Positions 20,987 through 31,459 of a stretch of 64,000 nucleotides of DNA are shown piece by piece. Within the stretch, counting starts at the first letter, position 1, and every line of letters begins with the position of its first letter. Under the pieces are notes generated by a model that saw nothing but the letters and a program-made list of their open reading frames with translations, had not been told where the DNA came from and made no database searches. The stretch covers positions 124,001 to 188,000 of the forward strand of contig WJXW01000009.1 in assembly GCA_015832175.1 (NCBI GenBank), in the 5' to 3' direction. This DNA is from Paraphaeosphaeria minitans. Taxonomy: Eukaryota > Ascomycota > Dothideomycetes > Pleosporales > Didymosphaeriaceae. Both the position numbers and the translations under genes were made by a program.

Positions 20987-23381
20987 TTACCCCTCCGTCC
21001 TCACAACACCCACACCCGCCCTGATATCGAACTCCACCCACCGCGCCCGTCCTTCCGTCCCCCTGCGGCCCTCGCTCCCATCAATAGGCCCCGGATTCAT
21101 AAATGTGCATCCGCAGTACTTGACCACAAACGCAGGCGCCTCGCTATCTGCAACAACCACCGCGCTCGGGAGCGGATACAAGTTCAGCGCGTGGGCAAAA
21201 TCCCAATGCAGCGGGCGCACACTGAGCGGGAAGGGCGAGAGATGAGACTGCGAGAGCAACGTGCGGGTTAAAGCCCGCGCGGTGAGCGTGTCGCTGTCGA
21301 TCTGGGCCTGCGTCTGTGCCAGGGGCGCGGATGTAGGCTCGAGCTGGGTGGGCTGGTCGACGTCCATGGCCTCGGGCTCGGGTTCTTCGAGATCAGCGTC
21401 GTTGAGTTCGGCATCGGGTTTGTTGAACCGGATGCTCGTGCGGTGCAGACGGCCCAGGACATCGTCTCTCAAAATCGCCATCTCCCCCTTCACACCGAAC
21501 CATGTCAGCCGGCTGGGATTGCTTGTCCAAATGACCTCGCCTTCTTTGCCGGACTTCTTGCCTGAGCCCCAAACCTCGTTGTTGGCTTCGCGGACGGCGC
21601 GGCGGATCCGGCTGGTGAAGAGCTCGGGGATTTGCTTTCTGGGGAGCGGCGTAGCGGCGCCGGCGGAGAATGCGCTGGGCCACGCGTCGTTGTCGCCGGG
21701 GACGAGGACGAGGCTGGTATGTGAAAGAACTCGGGGGAACTCGGAGAGGACAGATGCGAGGGCGTCGAAGTGCTCTTTGTATTCTATGGAGCCGGCGCCC
21801 GGGACGCCGGCGAGGGTGGCTTTGGAGGAGAAGTTGCCCAGGAGGACGATGGCGAGGGGGTAGACGGGGGTGGCTTCATTGGGTGAGGGAGAGTATGTGT
21901 GGAGGAGGGTTCGTAGTGCAGTCAAAGTCGAAGGGACATCCAGGTGGAGGTCTGAGGCGATGACGATGTTGTGTGCTTGCTCTGGCGTGAGCAGTTTTGA
22001 GGCTATGCGATTCATTCGCGAGCCCGTTGCGCGTTGAGAACCCACGCCTAAGAAGTCCGTCCAACCGAAGGCAGGCCCGCCCGCGCCGCTCTTGTCATTT
22101 TCGTCTCCGCCGCCGAGAGTCGCCGTTCTTCGTTCACAGGGCGGGTGACCGACGGAAAAGCCGATGAACTTGCCCCCTATCGTGCCCCCTATACCACCTG
22201 TGCCACCGAGCGTGGTGTTTGAGCCGGCAGTCGGATCACCATGGTTCTCCTCGTAGCTGCCGTCTACAAGGACTATCATACCAGGCGCAAAGAAGGTGCC
22301 GTCTTCTGGGATGGGCCGAGCATGCTGGAGATCCAGAGCAATTGTGCCTGTGAGGTCGGAGAGCGTGAGAGTACCTGTTGGAGAGATGGTTATCATGCCG
22401 AGGAGGAGATGTGTGCTTCCACTGCGACCGAGGAGATTTGCAACAGGTGTGATTGTGTTCATGCCAGAGACGGCAACTGAGCCTGTTCTGCTGAGGGTGG
22501 CGGATCGAGCTGCGGAGAAGGTAGGTGCTTGAAAGGTCTCGTTCCGGAGTATGCGCTGGTGCACTATATGATAGCGTTGTCTGAAGAGGTCGGTCTTATG
22601 TGACGGATCTGGGAAGAGTGAGGGCTTGGTTGTTGATCTGCTTACGTCAATGGTGCTCTTCGCATGTTGTTGAAAAAACGTACCTATCGAAGTGTTTCTT
22701 CGCCACGTTGTAAACCAGCCTGGGCTGTTCGAATGCTCCAATGACCTTGACCCACTCGCGCGCATCCTTGAGTACCTCCTCTTCCTCGTCCTTGTCCGCG
22801 ACTTCCAAGTTCGACATGCCAAAACTCGTGGTGTGGTCAAAAGAAGGCCTGCTCTCCAAGCTTGGTACACGACTCATGTTTGCGTCCGGTCCAAAGTTGT
22901 AGCTGCTCTGTCTGCTCAGAATCGAGGTATTTACGATGCGCCCTCCGCTCATGGTCCCCTCCAAAGCCTTGAATATCCTCTTCAGTGCCTCTCCGTCGCC
23001 TTCGACAATAACCTGCGCATTGTCCTTCTTCCATCCCTTTGCGACTTCCTCCAACACTTTCTCGGCCAGCCCCTCTTCGCGCCATCCCGCCCCGCAATGC
23101 TTCCCGATGAAACTCGCTAATGCCGATAGGGCCGAGGATGTGAGGGTGAGGTTGTGTTTCTTGGTGAATGTTCGGAAGGCGAGAGGTCGGAGTGTTGCTG
23201 GTGGCAATTCGATAGGGAGCACCGTGGCCCGCACCGGGGGTTTGAGCGGAGGCGGGGCGCGTATGGGAGCTGTTCGGCGGGGGTTGACGGGGTGGACGGG
23301 CGTGCCGAACGCGGGCGACGATGAAGGAACCAAATTTTGAGGAACAGCCGAGAGCTTCTCTGGGCGTCTTGCGGTGGTCAT
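20987..23381 (-). CDS. DPB2: DNA polymerase epsilon subunit B (Dpb2)
   Basis: Essential non-catalytic second subunit of DNA polymerase epsilon, linking the leading-strand polymerase to the CMG helicase. The product is 782 aa from two exons; the 46-nt intron is 22638-22683, between KKHFDR and STTKPSL. An N-terminal proline-rich stretch and a small helical domain (about residues 70-130) precede the OB fold (LLGMITISPTGTLTLSDLTG) and an inactive calcineurin-like phosphoesterase domain. In that domain IVIASDLHLD and LVPGDNDAWP mark the metal-site positions. The C-terminal segment FVVKYCGCTFMNPG is typical of B subunits. The start ATG at 23381 faces the histone chaperone gene 223 bases away. Confidence 0.9.
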
Positions 23382-23604
23382 TGTGTCTGGGTGTCGTCAA
23401 GGCGGAATACTTGAACAGTGCTTGTATGTCACCATGGCCGAGTAGGTACCTAATTTACGCGTCGACGCGGTCGCGCCTGCACGTGTGCACGGGCCGCCGG
23501 CCTTCACTTTCACGTTTGCGCCCGCCCAGTCGCATCTCTAAACAACACATCAAACAACGCACCGGATCGTCGTCGCGCAGAGCACATCACCAAAACCCAA
23601 CAGA
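23382..23604. promoter_or_regulatory. Short bidirectional promoter DPB2 / histone chaperone
   Basis: Only 223 bases separate the two divergent start codons. It contains GC-rich stretches such as GCGTCGACGCGG near 23459. A good MCB-type site (ACGCGT) was not found, though the related ACGCGTCGACGCG stretch at 23457-23469 includes ACGCGTC. Confidence 0.5.
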
Positions 23605-25038
23605 ATGGCACATCCCACCAGCGACGTCGCTGCCGATACTGCGGAGCTCCCCGCAACCAAAGAGAAGCTAGACGAGCTCACTCAGGCCGCCTCTCTCCAG
23701 TACTCGCTCAAGAACTTCTCCGCCGCAGCCGATCACTATGCCGACGCCGCAGAGATCCAGTCAAAACTCAATGGCGAAATGGCCCCCGAGAACGCAGAGC
23801 TGCTCTTCAACTATGGTCGTGCGCTCTACAAGGTGGCAATCGCGAAGAGCGATGTCTTAGGCACCAAAGTCGCACATGAGGAGAAAAAGAAGCCGAAATC
23901 GAAAAAAGTGAAGAAAGAGGAGGCAATAGCAGAAGAGGGCAGTACAGCAGCCAGCGGCGCACCAGCGGCAACAGGAAAGGAGCAGACGGTGGAGTCAAAG
24001 CCGTTCTTCCAGCTGACCGGCATGGAAAACTGGGATGACTCAGGCGAGGAAGAGGAAGAGAGCGAGGGCGAGGGCGAGGAAGGCCAGGAGGAAGACCAGG
24101 ACGACTTTGGGGACGCGTTTGAGATGTTCGAGATTGCGCGCGTATTGTACCATAAGCAGCTGGAAGCTCTCGACGGCAGCGACAGCGCAGCCAAGGGTAA
24201 AGGCAAGGGCAAGGCCGAGCTCATGCCAGAAGCCCGTGCAATAAAGACGAAACTCGCAGACATTTATGGCTTCCTCGTCGACCTGTCTTTCGAGAACGAG
24301 CGCTTCCACGACGCAATCCCAGATGCACGCAGGTCGCTCGAGCTGTTGGGGGAGCTCCATCCATTCGGGCACGAGCAGGTCACTTCGGCACACTACACGC
24401 TGTCGCTAGCCCTTGAGTTCGCATCCATGGCGAAGATCCGCGAGCAGCAGGCCAACAAAGAAGCCGCTCCCGAAGATGCCCAGAAGCAGGAAGAAGACGT
24501 CGTGGACTGGGACCTGCGCAACGAAGCCAGCAAGCAGACCGAGCTCGCCATCCTAAACCAAGAAGCGCACCTCAAGAAAGCAGAGGAGTCTCTCGCATCA
24601 GAGACATTCACGCCCGACCGGAAGAAGGAGCTTGAAGCTGAGCTCGCAGACAAGACGAGCATGCTGGAAGATCTCAAGACACGGGTAAGTCCAACTTCAC
24701 CACGCCCATCTCTCGTGCAAATGGGCCATACTAACACCGCACAGCTCGCCGACCTCAAAGAAGACCCCACCAAGCAAAAGTTCGACGCCGTCGACCCAAC
24801 CGTCTTCCAAGGCCTGCTCGGCGGTCTTCTAGGCGCAGACCCCGCAACGCAAAAGGCGGCGCTCGCCGAGGCGACAAAGTCCGCAAACGATATCTCTGGG
24901 CTGGTCAAGACGAAAAAGAAGGAGAAACCTGCGCCTGCAGCCTCGTCCTCTACGGGGGAGGCGTCGAGTAAGCGGAAACTGGAGGTCGAAAGCGACGCGG
25001 CGAATGGGAAGAGGGCGAAGACTGAGGAGATGCAGTGA
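23605..25038 (+). CDS. NASP/Sim3/Hif1-type histone chaperone (SHNi-TPR)
   Basis: A 457-aa TPR histone chaperone of the family that escorts H3-H4, or CENP-A in fission yeast, to the nucleus and deposition factors. TPR units cover about residues 25-80 and 165-290. The second is interrupted by a strongly acidic insertion at about 144-170 (GEEEEESEGEG...), the hallmark of the family. The SHNi segment with DLSFENERFHDAIPDARRSL follows. A coiled stretch and a basic tail (SKRKLEVESD...GKRAKTEE) resembling a nuclear localisation signal close the protein. One 60-nt intron, 24685-24744, lies after DLKTR; it is a multiple of three and has no in-frame stop, so read-through would add 20 residues, but its GTAAGT, CTAAC and CAG signals are clear. 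Confidence 0.85.
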   Translation: MAHPTSDVAADTAELPATKEKLDELTQAASLQYSLKNFSAAADHYADAAEIQSKLNGEMAPENAELLFNYGRALYKVAIAKSDVLGTKVAHEEKKKPKSKKVKKEEAIAEEGSTAASGAPAATGKEQTVESKPFFQLTGMENWDDSGEEEEESEGEGEEGQEEDQDDFGDAFEMFEIARVLYHKQLEALDGSDSAAKGKGKGKAELMPEARAIKTKLADIYGFLVDLSFENERFHDAIPDARRSLELLGELHPFGHEQVTSAHYTLSLALEFASMAKIREQQANKEAAPEDAQKQEEDVVDWDLRNEASKQTELAILNQEAHLKKAEESLASETFTPDRKKELEAELADKTSMLEDLKTRVSPTSPRPSLVQMGHTNTAQLADLKEDPTKQKFDAVDPTVFQGLLGGLLGADPATQKAALAEATKSANDISGLVKTKKKEKPAPAASSSTGEASSKRKLEVESDAANGKRAKTEEMQ

Positions 25039-25275
25039 GGATGGTCCGGCATTGATACCCTTTTTGTTCTTTGTTATAGGGTGTTTCTGGCGTCCCACAC
25101 TTTCTTGACCACGCTGCGATGCTTGGGGGAGCTTGGACAGTTGGTTAGTGGTGAGACGGGTAGGCATGGCGAGCATCACGTACTCTGCTCGGCACGGCGC
25201 TCACGGTTATCACGTCCTGCAGCAAATGAGATGTAACATGAACGCGCTGGTACCGCCTTCACGGCAATGCTTTCC

Positions 25276-27474
25276 CTACACTAATCTTACACTGCACCCC
25301 TCAATCCGTCCTTTGGGCCTACTCTCCCACATCTCCCACACACGCTCAAGATGCCGTGCCGCCTCAGCCTGAATAGCGAAGACGCCCGTGACGAACCAGA
25401 ACACCTTATCTCCGTCTGCATCGTTGGCGGCGAAACAGTGCTGCACCACGGGTATCAATGTGCGGGGGGCGATGATATTCCTGATAGATATGCCATGTGA
25501 GTAAGACTAGGAGTGGAAAGGGTGGGTTACCTTGGGAAGAAGGAAGGAAAAGACGGCTTACGTATTCGGATCCGCGCGGATGATGATGCTCTGGCCTCGC
25601 TGCTTTTCCTCGGCGTCGTCGGGCGGCAAGGCGAAAGAAGAAGTCAGGTCCACGACGCCACTCACGCCGCCCCTCGAGATGACCAGACTCCCCGTCCTAT
25701 CACTCCACCACCCCTCTTCCCTCTCGTTCGCGCCAACGCGGGGGAACCGGGTACCCACGCTCGTCTCGAAAATGGATGCGTCGCCGGAGGTTTGTGCGTC
25801 GATTGCGAAGCCGCCGTCTACGAGCCGTGTCGCAGGCGTCCCCCGGGGTATGTATATGCGGTGAGCTCGTATATGCCACCCCGCCCACTTGTCCCCCTGA
25901 TTTGGCGCTACAAGCGTTGTTTGGATGGAGATAGCAAGGCGCGGCCAGGGCGTCCATGTGCTCCTTATCGACGTCCCCTCCGCACTAGCAGTCCCGGTTT
26001 CAATGTCGTACGGGCTCCACCTCGCTCTCCAGTCCTCTCCCTCACCCTCGAGAGCGATGGCTAAAGTGGAATCCGGCGCCAGTTGTTCTAAGAGGTTCCC
26101 AGTGGGAACGGAGAACCCAAACGCGGACGAATACGCAAACTTACCATACTTCGCTTCCCTCCCTTTGAAAGGCTTGGTCGTGCATTGCCCAGAGGAGAGA
26201 AGATAGGTGTGTTCTTCTGCGCCTACTAGAATGTGGTGTGGCGGGCGGAGAAACCTTATCTTTTCCAATCCCAGGCCTGGCGGAGGAGATGTCTGTGGCG
26301 CGGAGGGGGAGGTAGATAAAGGATGCGGAAGCTCGGAGATCGACCAGAAGGAGGAGGAGGATGGTAAACCGAGGATCAGGAAAGATTTTAAGCACCAATA
26401 TGGCGATTGTGGGGAGTTGTAGTTCTCGGCGAGATACATATTTGTGTAGGCGTACCCGATGTTGTGTGTGCCATCTGTGTTGAAGATATGCGGTTGACGA
26501 CTCCACCATCGCAAATGCCTCAACAACAAACCCTTCACCATACCTGGATCCAGCGGAGGAGCTAACTCGAGTCCAGCATACGCAGCGGCACTCCAGAACG
26601 CGCCGCAGGCGTAGCGATATGTTAGGGAGCGGCCGAAGGGGATTGCCGCGCCGGAGGGGGCGAAGTACCGCCAGTACTCACTCGCAAACTCCCGCGCTCT
26701 CGCTTTGAACTTCTCCGCCCGTGCTTCATATCCAGGCAGAGCCTCAGCGTGCTTCGCAAACAGCAGCGCACAGAATTGCATCGCGAAACTGCCTGAGTAG
26801 TAATCTGCTTGCTTCCTGTCCGCGCCCCAGAGGCCATCGGAACTCCAGCCTTCGCTGAGATAGTAAGAATCCAAGACGTCCAGCGCATCGTCAATATGAC
26901 TCCTCACATCCCCCAAGGGAACGCTCAAGCTGAGCACCAGCGCAAGATTAACCAGCACCCTGAAGAAAAGCCAGTTATTTGCAGGCATAGCATGTGCGTT
27001 AATCTGCCTTAGCCACCTCGCTAAATTTTCCCTTGCCCGTGAATCGTTCTGGAAAGAGAAGGCAGACGGATGCACGAGCAGTGCGATCGCAATGGTTTCC
27101 ATTTCGACCATGCGCTGATCAGATGGAGCCAGATCGCCCCAATACTCTGGCGACTGGGAATCTGTGCCTTCCTTCAGGCCTTGGACCCATGATTCTAGGT
27201 TCAGGGCTGTACCTGAGAGCAGGGCTTGGATGTCTGGGTCGGGCTCCGTGGCTTGAATCTGTAAGAGGAATGCGACGACCCACAGCGGCCGGGAGAAGCC
27301 TTCGAGCTGGGCGGCTGTCTCGCTGAAGCCTGCTGCCGTCGATGTGGCAAGTCTGATGCGCGCTCCGCTGGAGGACTTGTACGAGTTTAGGGGTTTGATG
27401 ATTGCGACTGCGGCACGGATTAGGTCGGTGCGGGTGCACAGTGGGTTGTCTGAGAAGCCTGAGAGGTAAGGCAT
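25276..27474 (-). CDS. DUF2264 family protein
   Basis: A 705-aa protein of the DUF2264 family (PF10022), which folds as an alpha-helical barrel at the N-terminus followed by a beta-rich domain. Visible family-like segments are the N-terminal GFSRPLWVVAFLL, NWLFFRVLVN, DALDVLDSYYLSEGWSSDG and FNTDGTHNIGYAYTNMYLAENYNSPQSPYW (split here for length: the core is NIGYAYTN). No signal peptide is seen, so it is probably intracellular. One 81-nt intron, 25481-25561, leads to a last exon ending WEMWESRPKGRIEG. I recall that some bacterial DUF2264-like proteins were assigned to a beta-glucuronidase glycoside hydrolase family; this needs confirmation. Its neighbours (MFS, GH88, regulator, GH2) support a role in carbohydrate use. 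Confidence 0.82.
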
Positions 27475-27762
27475 AGTTGGGGAGGAGGTGTGTGTGCGGG
27501 AACGTCTCGAGGAGGAGGCGGGTTGAAGGCAGATAGAGCTTGGAGGAGGGATGCGCCAGACTTATAGACTTTCGATCTCGGCTTCGGGATAATGATCCTG
27601 CAAAGGTCCCATGACAACGATCCGCAATGCTACCTAAATTAATTTACGTGTCTGTACTCTGACTTCTTGCCGTATCAAATGCTGACCGTTGTACTACGTG
27701 AAGCTCAACATACAGGCTACTCCTTCCTATGGCCTCAATTCCGAAATCGTTATCTGATAGTC

Positions 27763-29487
27763 TCAAACTCTCGTCTCCTTATCTGAAATCTCGATGTGCA
27801 CGGCGTCAGGCTCTTTCTCCAGCGTCTCGTTGGTAGAAGAGTTTGTGTCGAATTTCTTCGCCGCAACTTCCCTCCTCCACAGGTACTGTCCAACTAGGAA
27901 AAGCGTCATATAGGCGCACACAAGCACCGTGTTGACCGTGAAACCCTTCCTCCACTTCGGTCCCTCAAGGATCGGGAACGTGGTAACGGGATAGAAACTG
28001 AAGAACGCCCATCCAATAGTCATCATAGCGCCTGTGGTGAAACTGCGCGCTTCGTTGTCGTCTTTCATCATCATATTCACCCATGGGAAGAGGATAGGTG
28101 TGATACAGGAAGTCATGCCCAGAAGATAGTAGCAAACGACTGTTGCAGGTCAGGATCGGCGAATTATGGGTGGTCGATGAGAGAAAGGCTTACAGTGCAG
28201 ACCAATCGGTATCTCCCATACCAGCAAACATACGTTTGCGAACAATAGGATCGTTGAAACGACCGTAAACACGATCCACATAGGATATATCATGACGAGG
28301 CTCGTAGCCAGGACACCGGTTACGATGGCTACGCCCTGTACACCTGTCGGGATCAGGTTGATCTCCTCGATGGTGTACGTCCCGTGGTTGTCAGCCTCGT
28401 ACTTCAGCCAGATGGCCATCTGACCGCCAACATACGAAGTACACTGAAAGCACACGTACGTGAGAACCGCGATGTAGAAGTGCCAGTGCGAGAAGACCCG
28501 CTTGAGCATGCGTTTCCCAATTTTGCTGGATTGCTTCACTCCCTCATCACGCATGCGGGCGATGGCGAGTTTATGTTCCTTCTCTGTGAGCCACCAGACT
28601 CGTGGGCTGGTGGGAAGGCCAGGGAACATGATGAAGCCGAGGAGTGCGATCGGAAGGCTGATACTACCATCAATGATGAACAGCCACCGCCAGCCTACAA
28701 CGACAACAGCGTCAGCAAGTCAAGCCTGGCGTAGTGAATGATGCAGCTTACCCGAGCGGCCCATGACGCCGTTCAGATTCTTGTGCGCAGCTGCCTGCAA
28801 GTAGCCGCTGAACATTGCTCCAGCATTGCTCGAGACGTACCACACACCAGCGCGTTTGAAGACCTCGTCAGCACGATACCACGATGTCAAAAGGTAAATG
28901 CTGCCGGTTGAAGCTGGGGTCTCCAGAACACCGAGAAGGAACCTCAGACCAAATATCTGCTTGTCACTTTGAATTTTGCTTTGGCAAAAGGTGAGGATTG
29001 ACCATAGCGTCTCCATCAGTGGCAGGTAGTAACGGGCCAGCTTCGGACGGGAGATGATCATCATGCTTGGAATTTCAAAGATCAAATACCCGATGTTATA
29101 AAAAGTACCGAACAGCGAGTACCTTGCATGCGTAAGAAAGTGTCCAGATTTGGGATGGTAAACATACTGGTTGCCTTTGATGTGAAGCTCCTCTCTCATG
29201 CCGGAAACATACGCACTATTGAGCGCATTCTGGTCGAGCCATTTGATATAGAAGCACAAGCAGCACAAGGTAAGTAGAATGCAGTCAAGCTTGCGCAAGA
29301 GCTTCTTCTCTTCCTTGCTGTAGTGGTTGGGGTACCAGTCGAAAATGTACATCCATGCCACGAGCAGAGATCTCGTGGGCTTTTCAGTTGCAGAGCTCAC
29401 TGTGACTTCGTTTTCTTCCTTCTTGTCGCCGACATCATATGTCCTTTCGGCAGTCGATATTTCCCCGGATCCGTGTGGTCTCTGCAT
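27763..29487 (-). CDS. MFS permease, allantoate/pantothenate (Dal5/Liz1, ACS) family
   Basis: A 522-aa twelve-helix transporter of the anion:cation symporter group. Introns: 29123-29167 (45 nt), 28695-28751 (57 nt) and 28140-28193 (54 nt). Joining gives [28 protein letters not shown] and [13 protein letters not shown], all matching the family. The segment [20 protein letters not shown] and the SGYLQAA helix resemble Liz1-type carriers. Bacterial hexuronate carriers belong to the same superfamily branch, which makes an acidic sugar a reasonable substrate in this neighbourhood, but that is inference. It shares a 480-bp 5' region with the GH88 gene. Its 3' end has a decayed copy at 12.3 kb. Confidence 0.88.
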
Positions 29488-29967
29488 GGTGGGCGGGACC
29501 GCTATGGAGGAAGACGGAGTCGAGGGAAGGAAAGCCGATCCCAGTATGTAACAGATATATTGGGGAGCAGCATCTCGAGTATTTATTCCGCGCGTGCAGC
29601 TATCAAGGGTAGATGACTTTGACGCGAGTCTTGCGGAGTGGTAAGGGCATTATTGATCGGTGCAGCGCTAGCCCGAACACGTTCTGCCCCGCATCGTTGC
29701 TTCTTCAACGCCACACCAAAATAGGCAAGGTCAACATCCCCGGAGCATTGGCAGCGGCCTTTGGAGAGACTCGTCCTCCGATACTCTCATCCCACGTTGT
29801 ACCGGACCTTTGTCTGCGGACAACGTTGAGCATGGCTAACCCGTTGCGAGAATTACGGGACGGGATGGAATCAAGGGTGACGAGGTTGCCTTCCTTTCGG
29901 GCAAGCCCCCTATTCATAAAGCTTGCCCGATAGTAACATCTTCTCTTCTCAAGTCGCTTCGCCGAAA
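29488..29967. promoter_or_regulatory. Divergent promoter MFS permease / GH88
   Basis: A 480-bp shared 5' region, the natural place for control by the neighbouring Zn2Cys6 regulator. A CCG...CGG arrangement (CCGGACCTTTGTCTGCGG, about 29802-29819) is present, but CGG triplets are common and I cannot call it an operator. Confidence 0.4.
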
Positions 29968-31446
29968 ATGACTCTGCCTTACACTATTATCAGCTCTAGT
30001 GACGAGGATACCTGTGGCGTGGAATCGAGTCCACCCACAAGTGTCACATCCCCAGAAATGGACCCCTCAGAAACATCTTTTGTTCCAGTTCGGCATCTTC
30101 CAGACCTTTTCAGCGAAAACATCACGGCCAAGGCTCTCCGAACAGCTCAGACTGCAATTAAAGCTCTACCTGATTTTTTCCCAGAGTACGTTCCTCAGGA
30201 TGCGGATCATGACGGAACGTACACTTTACGCGAGGCCGATTTCTGGACGTGTGGCTTCTTCCCAGGGACGTTGTATACCATCCTAGAACGTGCCGTGAGA
30301 TTTCCTCAGAGCCTACAACTTCCGCCCGGGATAAGCACTCTGCATTTTCGTGAGCAACTCCTAACTCTGTGCCGTGCATGGGCAGAGCCGTTGTACAAGA
30401 TGGACATGCGCACCGACACCCATGATATTGGCTTTATTATAATGCCTGCATTACAGTTAGACTGGGAACTCTTCGGTAACCGAAGGAGTCTGGACTCGAT
30501 CGTACGGTCCGCACGAAGCCTAGCCACGCGATACGTTCCTACTGCGAGAGCAATCAGGAGCTGGGATATACTAAAAAAGAAAGACATCGAGATTCTGGAT
30601 CAAAAAGACAACATGATCGTCATCATCGACAGCATGTGCAATCTGGACCTCATGTACTACGCCGCTCACCACATGCAAGAACCAGCTCTGGCCGATATGG
30701 CGACTGCGCACGCCGAGACCTTGTTGAGGTCGCACCTACGCCCTGAGCACGTCGTCTTGTCGAATACATCGAAATCTTGCTACACGGGGCCATGGTATTC
30801 AACTTGCCATGTGGCAAACATTGATCCGAGAAGCGGCATTCTCAAGCAACAATTGACTGCGCAGGGCTACGCCCACGAATCCAACTGGGCGCGCGGACAA
30901 GCATGGGCAATTCTAGGATATGCGCAGACTTACCTGTCTACCAAGGATTCGCGTTTCCTGCATGCCTCTTGCGGACTTGCTGAATACTTTCTGTACCGTC
31001 TGGAAGCAACTCCAGCATACGCGACTCCAGGCCGCTATGTGCCGCTTTGGGATTTTGATGCGCCTGTCGACGATGAAAGCAACGTTGTCCGTGACTCTTC
31101 CGCTGGTATGATCGCTGCCAACGGCATGCTCATATTGTCCCAGGCATTAGCAGGGCTTGGCTCTGGCATGCTGGCTTCTCGATTCCGCGAAGCTGCTCTG
31201 GTGATAGTGCAGGATACGATATCATTCGCCTTGGCACCCGAGAAAGCGGAATTGGCTGGCGCATCAAATGGCTACATCACCGCCGAAGATTCGACGCCCG
31301 GATGCACATTCGAGGGAATCTTAAAATACGGTACAGCCAACAACAACGAGCAAGCAAGAAAACGATATGCAAATCATGGATTGGTATATGGAGACTACTA
31401 TCTTGTACAGTTTGGGAACCGCTTGATGAAGATGGGAATTCTATAG
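29968..31446 (+). CDS. GH88 unsaturated glucuronyl hydrolase
   Basis: A 492-aa glycoside hydrolase family 88 protein; such enzymes hydrate and thereby release the 4,5-unsaturated uronic acid left at the non-reducing end of oligosaccharides by polysaccharide lyases. An (alpha/alpha)6 barrel is expected. The two conserved aspartates are visible in THDIGF (D153) and IIDSMCNLDLM (D221), and DFWTCGFFPG at 91-100 is characteristic. The start is the ATG at 29968; the frame is open 45 bases upstream, but only with a TTG codon. There is no signal peptide or hydrophobic N-terminus, so the protein should be cytosolic. It is intronless, divergent from the MFS permease, and its stop is 14 bases from the stop of the convergent regulator gene. 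Confidence 0.88.
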   Translation: MTLPYTIISSSDEDTCGVESSPPTSVTSPEMDPSETSFVPVRHLPDLFSENITAKALRTAQTAIKALPDFFPEYVPQDADHDGTYTLREADFWTCGFFPGTLYTILERAVRFPQSLQLPPGISTLHFREQLLTLCRAWAEPLYKMDMRTDTHDIGFIIMPALQLDWELFGNRRSLDSIVRSARSLATRYVPTARAIRSWDILKKKDIEILDQKDNMIVIIDSMCNLDLMYYAAHHMQEPALADMATAHAETLLRSHLRPEHVVLSNTSKSCYTGPWYSTCHVANIDPRSGILKQQLTAQGYAHESNWARGQAWAILGYAQTYLSTKDSRFLHASCGLAEYFLYRLEATPAYATPGRYVPLWDFDAPVDDESNVVRDSSAGMIAANGMLILSQALAGLGSGMLASRFREAALVIVQDTISFALAPEKAELAGASNGYITAEDSTPGCTFEGILKYGTANNNEQARKRYANHGLVYGDYYLVQFGNRLMKMGIL

Positions 31447-31459
31447 CTAGACTGCATAA

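Noticed and set aside
20837..21271. 144-codon plus-strand frame overlapping the DPB2 3' end
   Set aside because: Antisense to conserved B-subunit sequence and very basic/Pro-rich, so a shadow frame.
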